Part shown: piece after piece, positions 32,165 through 45,100 of the stretch
Position numbering within the stretch: the first letter of the stretch is position 1
Layout: each line of letters starts with the position of its first letter
Origin: Megascapheus bottae
Lineage: Eukaryota > Chordata > Mammalia > Rodentia > Geomyidae
Length of the DNA: 64,000 nt
Assembly (NCBI GenBank): GCA_024803745.1
Contig: JANJXV010000030.1
Location: 4,855,001 to 4,919,000, forward strand
Direction: 5' to 3'
The notes under the pieces: generated by a model
What the model saw: only the letters and a program-made list of their open reading frames with translations
Told to the model about the DNA's origin: nothing
The model's database searches: none
Position numbers and translations under genes: made by a program

Positions 32165-32520
32165 TGTATAATCATATGTATATTATCTTTTGGTAGTTGT
32201 ACAAAGGAGGTGCCAGTCACAAAGTAGTTTATGAATACAGTACGTCTTGATCTATGGAATACCTTTCATCCTTCCCAACTCACCTTTTCCTTCCCATGTT
32301 ATAGGCTATGCAGTGAATTTTATGACTGCATTCTCCCCGAATCCTCTCTTCATTTAGCTACTCTCCCTCCCCTTGGCTCTACCTGTACCTTTATTATTCT
32401 GAACCAATTATTCTGGTGTTTATTTTGTTGGACTGTGAGCCTTTCTAAGGAATTGCACCATTTGAGTTCTCTGAATCTACATATTTCAGTTCATATATTT
32501 GTGTACACTTGCATATTACC
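32165..32520 (+). repeat. Unclassified dispersed repeat, copy B
   Basis: Collinear with 24,640-25,170 (shared phrases given there). Same orientation, with sequence differences spread throughout, so an old interspersed family and not a recent local duplication. Confidence 0.5.
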
Positions 32521-32582
32521 CTGAAATATTCACTTATGTGTTTCCAAATTAATTTTAGCTTCCACATATGAAAGAAAACAGG

Positions 32583-32586
<4 letters not shown>

Positions 32587-32636
<50 letters not shown>
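32587..32636 (+). repeat. (TC)n microsatellite
   Basis: About 24 perfect TC units. Confidence 0.95.
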
Positions 32637-32637
<1 letters not shown>

Positions 32638-32639
32638 TG

Positions 32640-33912
32640 CATTTTTTTTCTTGAATTCTAGGTATTCACCGACTTCCAAGATGGTTGCTCAAAAATAATT
32701 TGCAAAACAAAAAAGATGAAAGAACCACATATCTGTTAGGTTTCTTCCAAAATAAATTGTTTTCTTGGTTGCTTGCACTGTTAGATATGATAAGGAGAAT
32801 GTTTGTCCGGGGGAATCAAAACAGAGTATCCAGGAAACCACTGAACACAGCAAAGACTCAGAGGTTAGGGAACCACAGCAAAAATAACCAGTCAGTGACT
32901 AAGCAGTGATGACGGTGCCTGAGGAAGACAGGTATGGCACAAGGCTTGTTCCTTGCCTCCTTCCTGTTAGAGTCACCAGACATCCTGGAAGCCACTCTGT
33001 CTGAGTTTCTCTCTGCTAATCAGTGATTTTTACCTATTCTTTCAGACCATTGTCAAATGAGCTGAAAATTATACAGTAACATATTAGGGTCATTGTGAGA
33101 CAGGTACATTTTATTGAGTTTCTTTTAAAATTAAATACATTAGTAGCTAAAGCTATAGTCTTTAAAGACATCTTAAGTCTTCACCTCCATAAGGATAGAG
33201 GCAATTAAGTTATTATTTATGGCCACTGGCTGTTAGATTACAAATTTCCTATGGCTTGGGAATCTTCCTTTCCCTCTCCTCTAATAGCTAGAGGTCAGAG
33301 GTAGCTGCCAGACTGCTGTCTGTCCTTCTGTTTAAAGAACAGAGACGGAACAGTGGAGGGATGGCTGTGCATCTCCTCTGTGGAAAGGGCCACGGCAGCT
33401 GGTGGTGTGGAAATGTTCTTTATCATTCTCCCGCCTGTGCCCAGGCTCCATGGTGTGTTTGGAGGAATTAGAGGGCCGGGTAGGAGCTGCGCCCTCTCTC
33501 CTCTATTTTCTATAGGACGACCTATTTAACTCCAGTGAGCTCTGACCCTCTAAAGACAAGGCTGACTGAAGGAGACGTCCGACTTCTTTCCTTTCTGCCT
33601 TCTTCTTTTCCAAAATCTATTCGTGACCTGCGAGGAAAATCTTTTGGGGGAGAGGTCAGTGTAGCAGAAATAAAGCCTGATGGCAGAGCCAAGCGTGGAG
33701 GCCAAACCGTGATGTAAATTAGCATGCAGTGGTCACCTTAAAACCGACACCCAGACGCATCCTTCATCCACAGCCCCAGGGCGCCAGGCCCAGGGTAATA
33801 AAGCATGGCTGGAGCGCCTCGCTGTGGCATGTTTATGGGCTCCTGGCACACTGTCATTCACCGGATCTCAAAGTTTGGGACTGACTGTCTTGGTTACAAA
33901 GCCAAGGGCTGC
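32640..33912. other. Unique intergenic sequence, possible conserved elements
   Basis: No gene seen. The part 33,480-33,880 is less AT-rich and repeat-free, with a MEF2-like CTATTTTCTATA at about 33,503 and ATTAGCATGCAG at 33,718; conservation is unknown. Confidence 0.4.
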
Positions 33913-34119
33913 ATTTTTTTTGTTGTTGTTTTGCCAGTCCTGGGCTTGAGCTCAGGGCCTGAGCACTGTCCTTGGACTTTCTCAAGGCTAGAGCTCTACC
34001 ACTTGAGCCTCAGCACCACTTCTGGCTTTTTTCTATGTATGTGGGACTGAGGAATCGAACCTGGGACTTCGTGCATGCTAGGCAAGCACTTTAACCACTA
34101 GGCCACACTCCCGGCCCCC
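33913..34119 (-). mobile_element. IDL-Geo SINE, reverse
   Basis: Complete reverse dimer, nearly identical to those at 25,278 and 62,133 (CCTTGGACTTTCTCAAGGC, GAGGAATCGAACCTGGGAC, AAGCACTTTAACCACTAGGC). The open frame at 33,805-34,050 reads through it and is not a gene. Confidence 0.92.
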
Positions 34120-34439
34120 ATTTTCTTTCTTTCTTTTTTAAAATGAAGCTACTTGAGGTGAAGGCTGAGCCCCGAGTGTCACATACTCCAGAGACCATCT
34201 GTCCCAGCCTGAGGTTCACTGATGAGACCCGCGGCTCCTGAGTGACGGGTGCCATGCAGACTGTCACAGTCATCCCCGCCTCTGTGAGGAGTGCTTTCAG
34301 CCCTGTGTCTCCCGCCCTTGGATGCAGTCACTGCCTGACACATGTTGTGCTCTTTTAAAAGATGGTTACACTACCATATCAACTGGAAATAAAATGCAAA
34401 TAGTTCACATGAGCCTGAAAATAACATAGGAATGCCCGA

Positions 34440-34790
34440 GAAGCTAAACCCACACTCACAGAGCACGTTTTAAGAAGGAAAACCCATTAGAAGCTGAAAG
34501 CAAAATTACCCAGAATTACCACATCCTTCAGAGCTGCCGCTTTTAGATCGATGGCCAAAGGAATTGAAATCAGAGCCCCTAACAATGACATGGCTCAAAA
34601 AACAATGAAATGTCCACCAGAGACAGATGCGTGGATAAGTACCATGTGTTCTGTCCATGGGATGAAAACTGCCAAGCTTTGAAAAGGAAAGCAGCAGACC
34701 GAGAAAGCGGGAGAAGGTGTTTATTATGAGGTACAACAAGGTGTGAGCTACGGTAGATGGACAGTGGTAGAGGCTGGGCTGCTGTCCCAT
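34440..34790 (+). mobile_element. Ancient LINE-1 (L1M-like) fragment
   Basis: Diverged L1 ORF2 3' sequence: AAATTACCCAGAATTACCAC, GGCCAAAGGAATTGAAATCA, ATGAAATGTCCACCAGAG, ATGCGTGGATAAGTACCATG, TTGAAAAGGAAAGCAGC, TTATTATGAGGTACAAC. Gaps and shifts abound; limits approximate. Confidence 0.6.
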
Positions 34791-34799
34791 CATACCTCA

Positions 34800-35940
34800 T
34801 GCAGCTGGATTTCTCCTTGAAAAATATGGCTAGGCTGACAAATTTGGGGTCAGATGGACCCAGAACAGTTTCAAAAAAAAAACACCCCAATAGAATTAGT
34901 AAAACACCAGAAAGAAAAACAGATAGCAGACGTGGAATGGCTCAATGTAAAAATCCATCAGCATAAACTAGGTGACCTGAAAGATCCATCTCCTGCCTGG
35001 GGAGATACAGTGTCCCCGGTATAACCAACAGAACATCCCGCCGGGTGCCAGCATGCATTCCAACGTCCTCCAGTACATTTCATGGTAGCCAGCAGCTGAC
35101 GGTCCTTAGCTCACCTGTAGGAACTAAAAAATCAGTTTTCAGTAACCATCTGGTAGATGCACAGGCCTCTGATTTAAATCGCCATCCACTGAAGAAAAAG
35201 TAGTGTTTTGTCAAAAAAAGCAAACCCCACAAACTGATAGGATTAAGTAGATAAAGGGCACCTAGGAAAGCACATTCGTGTCTGCAGGCCGGGCTGCCTG
35301 GTCATATTGTCCGGCCCAGGTTGAGAGGCTGGCAGCTTCCCGTGTGACCTCTGACCGTCCCACAGGGAGATGGACAGATCAGCCAGCCCACGGAGACCGA
35401 CATGAGACGGGAACAGGCGAGATGGAAGGTGCTTCTGGTAGACTCTTTGGATAATGGGGAGTTCTTTCAAATTGTGTGCTATTAGCTGATAAAAGCAGAA
35501 CCAAACATGAGCAATCTAATTTTTTTTTTTTGGCAAGAATGTTGATGGTAGCTACAAAAAGCAGCAAAAGTTCAAGAAGGAAATCTTGAGTCTTGGAAGG
35601 TATTTGCTCTCCAGCTTGGTGGTGGCTTAACCACCAATCCTTGTGTGTTGGACTTTCCGTTGTATACCTGCCCTAAGTGGGTTTGTAGTCCACACTTGTG
35701 TGACTCTGAATATCTTAGCTACATTACTTTGCTGCAGGCGCTGTATGTCTCTGAGGTAAATACCTATCTGATCTATCCTTCAATTTTCATCGTCCAGCTG
35801 TTCATCTGGGTGTCTTTTTACTTTTTATAGAGAGTCAATTGTATATATTTGAGGTATAACATACAATCATTGTAAAATGGCAATCACAGTACACTTACTT
35901 TGCCTCGGCCATTCCTCACGTGTGCGTGTGTGCATGCACG
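34800..35940. other. Unique intergenic sequence, no gene seen
   Basis: Two short A or T runs (34,871; 35,520) and otherwise no recognised element. Confidence 0.5.
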
Positions 35941-35959
35941 TGTGTGTGGTTATGTGTGT

Positions 35960-36237
35960 ACACTCAAGGCTAGTGCACCAGCAATTGAGCGACAGGTTTT
36001 TTGATGGTTAATCAGAGATAAAAGTCTCATGGAGAAAGGGTAGCAATGTTTGTGAAGCAATGCACCTTCTATCTGGTGAATATAATGTAACCCTTCTATT
36101 AATTACAATAAAAATATATGAAAAAAAGTCTCCTGGACTTTCCTGCTCAGGCTGACTTTGAACTGCAATCATCAGACCTCAGGCTCCTAAGCTTCTAAGT
36201 AGCTAGGATTCAAGTAGTGAGCAACTAGCACCTAGCA
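35960..36237 (-). mobile_element. B1-Geo SINE, reverse, split by an L1 tail
   Basis: Left piece (CTCAAGGCTAGTGCACCAGC, ATCAGAGATAAAAGTCTC) and right piece (CTGGACTTTCCTGCTCAGGC, AAGTAGCTAGGATTCAAGT) make one SINE when the L1 segment 36,034-36,123 is removed. Confidence 0.82.
36034..36123 (+). mobile_element. Minimal LINE-1 3' end (about 90 bp) nested in the SINE
   Basis: Nearly identical to the 3' end of the L1 at 30,322-30,402 (AATGTTTGTGAAGCAATGC, CTTCTATCTGGTGAATAT, TGTAACCCTTCTATTAAT, CAATAAAA). Flanked by aaaagtctcatgga (36,020) and aaaagtctcctgga (36,124). An extreme 5' truncation. Confidence 0.92.
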
Positions 36238-36239
36238 AG

Positions 36240-39200
36240 ATGCATTAAAAAAATATACTAATATGACCGTCACCCCATGCTGTGCTTCAGAGGCACAGAA
36301 TTTATTTATCTTCTAGTACTGAAATGTGTTCTGGACCAGCAAAGCAGAGGTGGGTGGATATAGTCATAGGCATAACTATTTTATTTAAGTCATTCAATAA
36401 AATTTGGTAATTGTCCAAGACATGATTTGCCATCATTATCTTCAAATGCTTATGCGACTGATTAACTGATGGCCCGTTTTTAAGTAAGGTGCAAGTATTC
36501 TGACAGAATCAACGACAAGGTATAGCTATCTAGTAATCATTTATCTATAATGACAAGATATGTGTCTTTGAGAAACTGTACCTGCTTCCTGATTGTGAAG
36601 GTGTTTGGGATTTCATTTTGTTTTTTTTTTCCCCTGTGGTTCAAAAGATAATGTCTCACAAGTCTTTACACAAATCAAATGCATTTTTAATGGAAGCAAA
36701 TGAATGACTGACCTATCCAAATGCTATAACCATGGGAGTCTAAATTCAAATTGCAGTTGACCAAGTAAACAAAGGAAGCTTTCCATGCACCAGTTTCAGT
36801 CTGTGGCAGTGAGCCATATGATGTGGCTTTTTCCGTGCTCACTGGATCATTGAGATAATCATTGCAGCTTGGACTCACTTAGGATTGTCCTTCCAATTTT
36901 ATTTTGTATGGCTTCCATCTTTTTCTAGCAGCAGCAGCAGTAACAGCAGCAGCAGCAGCAGCAGGAACAAAACCCAAGGCAGATGTTTTATTGAACCATG
37001 GCAGCAAAAGGTAGTGAGTTCATTCCTTAGGCTGTCAGTGTCATTTACATAGGAGAAATATGTAGGGCAACTGGAAGCTGAGATTGCAAACATAATTCAG
37101 TCGAGGAGCTTCCTCTGTTGTGAACGTTAGGGAAACTCACAACTGGAGCGATATCTCAGCACTGAATTATAGCCCTGCGCAATTGTACACATTGTCATTT
37201 CTAATGCAGAAGGACAGGTGTGCAGACTTAGAAAAATAGGACTCCTCAGCTACAGCTAGACAGTTCATCTACTTGTTACCACTGAGGAAAATGATGGTAG
37301 GTAGTCACACAGGAGACATTTTCACCAAGCCATTTAAGTTGATTTGGAGGCCAAGTGGCCTTTTATCATTGTGAAGTCCATTGGTCGTCAAGCATGAGGT
37401 CCACCTCACAGATCCCGTTGTCCTGGAGTTATGAAAACAATAAATTATTAAACTAGATTAATTCAGAATCCAATCACATTAGCGCTCATTCAATCAGTCT
37501 TCATTAATGATGGTGCGTCAGGTGGGAGGCATGGATCAGAAGCATCGTTAATCATGGAATAGCAAACTTTCTCTGTGCATGAAGCTTCTGGGAACGTAGC
37601 TAATGAATTCCACCTCATTCATTCAGTGAGCAGAGTATTATGTGGGACGTCTGTGGTGTCAGTCACCAGACTCAGTGTTACGGAAGCTTACCCAGGAGTA
37701 CACAATGCTAGACTACAAGAGAGCGCTGAATCCGTTCATCACCAGCAAGAACCATTTAAAAACCGTTGAGGCATCAGAAAGACAGTGCTCAGAAGAGCTG
37801 GGACAAAGGGTAGAGCACACAACTGAGGACCAGAGGTTAGAAGGGATCCTACACCATTCTGTAGGTGTTACTCTGAAGCTGAGACCTCAGCTAATGCTCC
37901 TCAAAGGAGATTCATGGCTCTGTATCTTCCTCGTGTGATTCTCTTGGCATAGTGTGCTCTGATTAGGTGAGGCAGAGAAAATTGCCCTTTCACTGAGAGT
38001 ATGCGTGACAGGCTTTGAGAAAAGAACAATAGAATCCGGCAGTACAGAAGCCTGAGGGGAAAAGCGGTAAGCCAAATGAAGAGTTCACAATGTGGACATA
38101 AAACGAGAAGGAGTCATTCATGTTGATGAATAACTGAGAAAAACAAGGTTCTGTGAACAGAAGCTAGAATAGCTTAAAAATGCACAGTGATAACATGGAG
38201 ACAAGGAGGTTACCAGGGAAGTGTGTAAACATGAGTTGCTTATTTGTTAATGGGAACGGTTGCAGCCGATGGGCACAGGAGCTGTTGATGAGGTTAGGTT
38301 CTGGGACACAGGCTGGGGTGAAAAGGAGGAAAGGTATACTTCATGGGCCCTGGGGCAAGCTTGCAAGAGGTCCCATGGAAGAAAAAAATCTGTGCCCACT
38401 ATACAACCTATATAAGATGAGTGCATACGTAGGATAGGATTGGTTGAATAATAAAGTGCAATTTAGACCCCTCACTTCATGCAATGAACATATATCACAT
38501 TTAGCAAGTAACTGGGTTATCTTATGAGTTTGTTTTCCATCTGAGCACATAAACCAATCCAAGTGTCACTTGTCTACCAATGACTTGGCTCAAATCGCAT
38601 GAAGAAGTTTAAGCGATCCTCGCAGGTGACTACACTGGGCAGGGAAGGTCCGGGTGTTACACGTTACCTTTTGACAATACCTGCCGGAGAGTTGTTGGGT
38701 CAAGGGAAGCTGGGCCTGCTGAGAAGCAGCAAGGAACACGGTTTCTTTCTCCCTGGTGGTCCCTCTGTGTCTGTTGGCACTAGGTCTCTAGCTTTTTCCA
38801 CCAACCATCTCTGAACCTTTTCCAACCTATGTACCTGTGATTTCAGGGCCAGACAAAGGAGAAAAGGAAGTGAGCATTCCAGGGCACTGCCACCTCTGCC
38901 TATAGATAACACTACCATTCGTGCTCTCATTACTGAGCAGATCTAAGGACAATGCCTGTGTTTGAGTGTGCCAGCTTGCTAGAAAGACAGTTCTGTGAGA
39001 GTCTCTTCTGGGAGATGAGGTAAATTGCAAGAAAAGAAGCCACAGTGTCACAAATGTATCAGATCTCAAAATGATCTCTCAAGAGTCACATAAACCCTTC
39101 TAGTCAAAGTATAATGACAAGCCAACTCCTGTGTGCCATTGTGGGCTCTTTTTCGGGCAGAGAGACTGAAATAATTCAGCTGTGTTGGAATCTGGTCAGT

Positions 39201-40915
39201 CAGTAGATTAGTATGGAAAACCGTACTCCATTGTCTATTTTGTTGAAGCATCTATTGCTCAAGACCCATGCCTGGAGATCCTGAAGCCTGGTCGTGCAGC
39301 TCTGCAGAGGAAGGGATGGGAGGGAAGCGAGGTGGTCATGTTTTTTAGAGTGTGGAGGAATGTGGGCCTCTGGGAGGGATAGGGTTTGAGCAGGGAAGAT
39401 ACCTGCATGGGGCTGGCTGCTGTGGCAAGCTGACCTGATTAGCTAGAAGAAGGGTTTAACTGGAGGAGATTGCACTCACAGCCTTTAGGGTATAGCGATG
39501 CTCATCTGTCTACCACATGGAGGCTGAAAGGCGAGGAGAAACGGAAATGGGTGCGAGACAGCAGAAAATCGTTCACTTCCATTAGCCAAACTGGAGAACA
39601 AGGTACCGGCAGTGGCTCTTCAAGCTTCTTCTTGGGCACACATTCTTACACGTTGGACAAGCATGAGAAGAAACCTCAAGGGGAATGAATAATGACTTGG
39701 TGGCTTCAGCCCTCAGCCCCACAGAGGGAAGATATTCAACGTGTGTGCAGAATGTGTGCAACCGAGCAGTTCAGTCCTAACTGGAGCCCAGAAAAGGAGA
39801 TGTGAAGTTGTAGATTCCTGTGTCCCAGCTCCAGGTGGAGGGTGTGTCGCTCGAGTCAGGGTGTCTATCTCACATCTGCTGGGTCCGATGGTCCCGGAGA
39901 AAGCGCTAAAAGGAGCCGGAACAGGGTACCACCAGGACAACCTATTACCACCTATGTCTTTCTGCCAAATTCCTGAGCATCTTCTGAGCAGAGGGAAGAG
40001 GTGACCTCTCCCCCCTCATCCTGCACACCAGTGTCACATCCTTAAGTCAGATTCTACCTAAAGGATCAGGAGGAGTTGCTCTGTAACTGTTAGGTCCTTG
40101 CTACTGGTTATGTTGAATAGTTCAGAGTTCCTGCACCAGACCAGGTCTCTTTCATTTGCAGACAACTCTTTCCCTTACTAATTTTCACTGAGCTTTCTGG
40201 CAATTTTTGCCATTTCTCATATTTATTTTCTCTCTTTCCTCTCAGCCCACAGATAGCATCACTGTGGTAAACCCCTAATCAGGCAACTGTGGCCCAAATT
40301 ATGGTTTCTCTCTTCGGCTTTTACTGTAGCTTCAGAAGTGTTTATTATTTCAACATCTCTTGCTAAGAGACTAAGAGTTCAGGGGGAAAATAGACATTCT
40401 CAAATCTAGTCAGCTTTAAAGTAGGTCAGTTGGGGTGCTACTGTAATTGCGTTTGACATTTTGCTTTAAACAAAGTCACACATTGCTAACAACTTAAATA
40501 AACCTTACTCTTTGGAGGCAAGATTGAAAAATGGACTGGTTGTGTTGTGAGAGCGAGGCTAGCTCTGGAAAAGCACAGGAAGGGGTTGGTAAGACCAGAA
40601 CACTAATGGCTATGGATGGTTGCCCATGGGAGCCTGTATGCTTTCCTCTGTGCTGAAGGATGGTGCCTCGATCCTTCTAGACTGGAAGATTTCCTCCTCT
40701 GGTAAAGTCTTATTTCTGGCTCCTTTTCACAGTTCATTTTGCTCACCCAAGGAATTGTTGATTCACAAGTTTCCTCAAGTATTCTTCTTCAATATGTCAG
40801 ATTATCTCTGTTCTAGCTTCAGAGATAGGTATAAAAGTATTGGGCCAAAGGCTTTCATATCCTGGCCCCATTATTTAGGATAGAGAATATGCTGTTATTA
40901 TTTATGAAGTCTTTC
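36240..40915. other. Long repeat-poor intergenic stretch, no gene seen
   Basis: About 4.7 kb with only one trinucleotide repeat (36,927). Includes a TAAT-rich stretch at 37,440-37,560. Open frames up to 98 codons have no recognisable similarity. The low repeat density could reflect constraint or chance. Confidence 0.5.
36927..36964 (+). repeat. (AGC)n trinucleotide repeat
   Basis: About 12 units with one TAA interruption; not in a reading frame with other support. Confidence 0.9.
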
Positions 40916-40919
40916 TGGT

Positions 40920-41032
40920 TAGTTGGAGATAACTGTTTCATGGTTTTTTGTATAGGCCAAAATTGAACCCTGAACCTCAGATCTCAGACTCCAGGGTAGC
41001 TAGGATTACAAGTGTGAGCTACCAGCAACCAA
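40920..41032 (-). mobile_element. B1-like SINE fragment, reverse
   Basis: GAACCCTGAACCTCAGATCT, GGGTAGCTAGGATTACAAGT, GTGAGCTACCAGCAACC. Confidence 0.7.
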
Positions 41033-41304
41033 TTCTGTCACAACTTAGTACATGAGAGAAACTTTCGGTCCTACTTTTTCTGTCTTCTTTGCTTGTCCAG
41101 ATTACACCTGCCCATATGCAGACTCTTTTTCCTTTAAATGCTACTGTTAGTTCATTTACTTAGAAATCTATCCAGAATGGTGTGGCTTAGCATGTTGTTA
41201 GCACTGAACCTGCATACTCTAAATGGTTTGCCTTTACTTTTTTCTTTGCTCTTTCCTCCCTCATTTATTCTGAAATCTCTGATAGAAAGGTATTTCTTTT
41301 GTTC

Positions 41305-41520
41305 AGGACCAGGGCTTGAACTAGAGCCTCATGCTTGTTCAAGATGCTTGCTCATGGTTGGTGTTCTCATGCTTGACCCATGTCTCTAGCCTGGAGTTTT
41401 GCAGGCTACTTTTGGAGATTGGAGTCTTTCCTGTTTGTGCTGTCCTTGAACCATCATAATTCACCATATTTCAGCCACCCAAATAGGTAGTATTACAAGT
41501 ACGAGCTACCAGAACCTGAC
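41305..41520 (-). mobile_element. Old B1-Geo SINE, reverse, strongly diverged
   Basis: GGACCAGGGCTTGAACTAG, GGAGATTGGAGTCTTTCCTG, GTATTACAAGTACGAGCTAC, in the expected order but with many changes. Confidence 0.6.
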
Positions 41521-41524
41521 TGAG

Positions 41525-43800
41525 AAAGTAAGTTTGTAAATGGATTTCTCTTTGCTCTTGTCCTACATGTATTTAGTCTCCGTTTAACCTTTTCCTCAGA
41601 GCTTATCTTTCTCTTATTCCCTTTTGATTATTTACTTCTTTCCCCCTATGAAAGTAATGACATCGAATCTAGGTTTGAAATTTTTATGTAAGTGCTGGCA
41701 TCTGTGGGGAAAACTTTAATGCTCAGACACCTGGGCCTTGGTGAGAATGAGAGGCCAGTCATTTTTGTCAGGCCTTTCCCGAATCCTCAGTGGGTTCTGC
41801 TGGTATAGGGACTGATGTTTCCATGATGGCAGCTTGTTATTTAGCTAAGGTTAGGCTGATGAGTAGCTGAGAAATCTGTCTTCAATGCCTGCAAATACAC
41901 AAGCTCACCGATTCCATTCTTCTTCATTTATGAGGAGGAGAAGGAGCTACAAGGATGTGTTCTTTACTGGCTATAAATACCATGCATTTTTGAAGTAGCT
42001 ATGTAGATAGATTAGCTAGAGAGATAGAGATAGAATGGATTTTGGATAATTACAGGTGATTTAAGTAAAAAGGAAAGACTTTTTCTTCTCACCTTGGCTG
42101 ACTTGATAGGTTTTTCAATGATTTTGGACACAGGAATATAGACTTCTTTTCTTTCTAATTACCTCAGATACAATTTGGGGAAGTAGCAGTATCTAGGCTA
42201 TTTCTGGAATGTTAGACAGACCTACAAAAAGTCTGAAAAATTTCTCTGACAACTTCTGAGGGGGAGAGATGGGATGTGTTATTACCACAGGGGTAGGAGT
42301 TGCTGGCTCTCTGCCAGAGACAGATGTGAAGTTAAAAAAAAAAAGAAAGAAAAAGAAAAAAAACCATCGTAAGTTTTTGCAGGGGGATTTTTCAGACATA
42401 CAGATATAGAAAGAAGTATAATAAATCAGGCTTCTGAGCTATCCACTGGTGGCTGATTTCATTTCATCCCACTTCCCAACCTATACTTTTTTCTTTCTCT
42501 TCACTGGGGTTTCTTTAAAACGAATCCCTATGATGGCTTCTCTTGACAAGGCAGCATCAGAAAATATGCTCTTGTTCCGAGTGTATCAGTATTGGGATAG
42601 GCTCTGCTCCCTGTTTCATTAATTCACAGGGCCTTCTCTCAGGGGTGTCTCCTCTCTGGGTCATTCTCTGGTCAGGCTATGTGTTGGCATCCTGATATCT
42701 CCTTCATGTAAAAAAAATTACTAATACTCATTTTTTTTAAAAAAAACTTCTTCCTGCCCCAGTGCCTTTCTTGAGGTATTGGGAAAACAAATACCACACT
42801 CAGTGCTGGAGGACCAAGTGCGAACGGATTGCCACTCTCGGATATTTTTGTGTTAAAATGCTGATGCAGGATGCAGGTGATTACACTCAAAAGTGGGTTT
42901 CCTATGTAGACAAAATGGCTCTCTATTAGCAAGTATCTGTAGAGAAGTCAATGTCTGCCTTCCAAGGATAGACAGACTCTCATGTTCATACGGGGCTATT
43001 GCAGTTGGAGATGTAAGTCAAATATTAAGTGCTCCTTAACTATTCTGAAAAGTCTCAGAGCCCTTAAGAATCACATGAATTCCACTCTGTGCACTCTCCA
43101 CGGAACCACACAGTCTGAATGGCTGCTCTTGTCTGACAGGGTTGGGGAACCTTCATTCTGCCAAGGGTCATTTGGATATTTATAACATGATTGCAGGTCT
43201 AGATTGACTACATTTTGCTTTGCAGAAAGCACACGGATTCATTGAATTTCAAGTGCCACCTGCAGCTGCCTTGGCATGGCTGGACAACACGATTTCCAGG
43301 GCCTATTATGGTCTGCAGGCCAGTTAGAAACCTGTTCTAATGTGGTTTGCTTAATATTTCAAGGTCATTCCTGGGAGCTGCTGACTGCTCAGGAAGGAAA
43401 GGTTCCTTTCGAGAGGTCACGGCTGGCGGACAGTGCACCAGCCCCCAGACCCCTGTGGAGGTCTTCTGGAAGATGATGTGTGTTCCCTGCTGCTAACCCA
43501 GGACCCCACTTCAGAGCCCTGGGATCACTGCGTCCTTCCAGCATTCCCATTTGATCACTGAAGACATGCACTTCTTTCTGTATGCGGGCAAAGCAAATTG
43601 CTTAAAGAGTTCTCTTTAGTGTGGTCACAAATGCCTTAAACTGCTATCTGCTTGCGACTGGGGTGTGTTTTTCTTTAGAGAGAGTGGAGGGAAGGGGATT
43701 TTGGATTCATAAGGTGTCAGTATCAACAAGAGGGTCGAAAAAGATGATCCCAGATCTCAGCTATGACTTTGGGGGCGGTCTCCATTTTCAGTGGGGGATG
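41525..43800. other. Intergenic sequence, no gene seen
   Basis: A GATA-rich patch (TAGATAGATTAGCTAGAGAGATAG type, 42,003-42,032) and an A-rich run at 42,332-42,362; otherwise unique. Confidence 0.5.
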
Positions 43801-43802
43801 TC

Positions 43803-43804
<2 letters not shown>

Positions 43805-43859
<55 letters not shown>
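43805..43859 (+). repeat. (TG)n microsatellite
   Basis: About 26 nearly perfect TG units. Confidence 0.95.
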
Positions 43860-44539
43860 ATGTTGGTGCCTTCTGAGGTGGCTGGTTGGTGACAGGACAC
43901 CTAGCAGACAGTCAACAGGCAAACCACTTGCTGCAAAATAAAAAAAAAAAAGGATAAAGAAGCTCATCCCCAAACAGAACAAAACACTCTCCTGAAGCAA
44001 ATGCCCAATCTGTTCAGTACTGCGCTGAGCCACATTGGAGCCTGAGGCAATTAAGGAAAAAGTTAGTGGTGATGTCTTTAAGTTTTTCATATTTTGTTTG
44101 TTTTGGATTTTCATATTCATGTCGATGGTTTTAGACATATTGCACAAATGCTGTGTAACACTGAGTGGTGTTTGTGGTGGGCTGCCTTGGCCCCTCACTC
44201 TGCCGCCTCCCCTGCAAGCACAGGGTCTCAGGAGCCACCTTTGGGGTACGCTCCTTTACGGGGTACACTTCTCTACTTAGCAATTCTACTTAAGGCGTCA
44301 GGGGCAGGCAGGCTGTGCTTGGACTGGCCCTTTCTTTCTCAAAGATGGGGGTTCTATTCCTCCTCCCTCCCTCTCTTCCACCACTGCAAATGCAGCCCAC
44401 TGAAATCATGGCTTCCTTCCTTCTTTTCTGTCACCTTGATCAAGTAGAAGCAACAAAAACAAAAGAGCTGTTGGGCTCGCGCATGTACACACACACAGAC
44501 ATACATACACGCACACATGTTTATGGATACACACATATT

Positions 44540-44762
44540 TTGTTGGACATGGGGCTTGAACTCAGGGCCTTGGCTCTGCCCTTATCTCATTTGCTCAAGG
44601 CTAGTGCTCTACCACCTTGAGTTATAATACCACTTTTGGTTTTTTAGTGGTTAATTGGAGATAAGAGACCCACTGGCTTTCCTGCCTGCTCTGGCTTTGA
44701 ACCATCATCCTCCGATCTCAGCCTCCTGAGGTTTCCAGGCAGAAGCCACTGGTGCCCAGCTA
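44540..44762 (-). mobile_element. B1-Geo dimeric SINE, reverse
   Basis: GGGGCTTGAACTCAGGGCC, GCTCAAGGCTAGTGCTCTACC, GGTTAATTGGAGATAAGAG, CGATCTCAGCCTCCTGAGG. A CA-rich stretch (44,484-44,535) lies beside its tail. Confidence 0.85.
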
Positions 44763-44930
44763 GCTTTTGCAAATATTACGTTGCTTTGCTGCTCTACCTG
44801 CTGAAGGCAGTGTCTTTCTGCTGCTGCGTGGGTCCTAGGAGGCAGCTTGCAGCCCAGAGAATGTAGCAAGGCTCCTGACTATGAGAATCAATTATATACT
44901 TTTTGCCTCCTTTCTCCTCCTCCTGCTCCT

Positions 44931-45016
44931 CCCTCCCTCCTTTTTTTCTTTCCTTCCTTCCTCTCTCTCTCTCTTTCTTTCTCCTTCCTTCCTTCCTTCC
45001 TTCCTTCCTTCCTTCC

Positions 45017-45093
<77 letters not shown>

Positions 45094-45100
45094 TTCTTTC
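44931..45100 (+). repeat. Compound (CTTC)n(TC)n pyrimidine tract
   Basis: About 170 bp with almost only pyrimidines on the plus strand: CCCT, CTTC units then more than 60 bp of TC. Explains the long Leu/Ser or Arg/Glu repeat frames. Confidence 0.95.
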
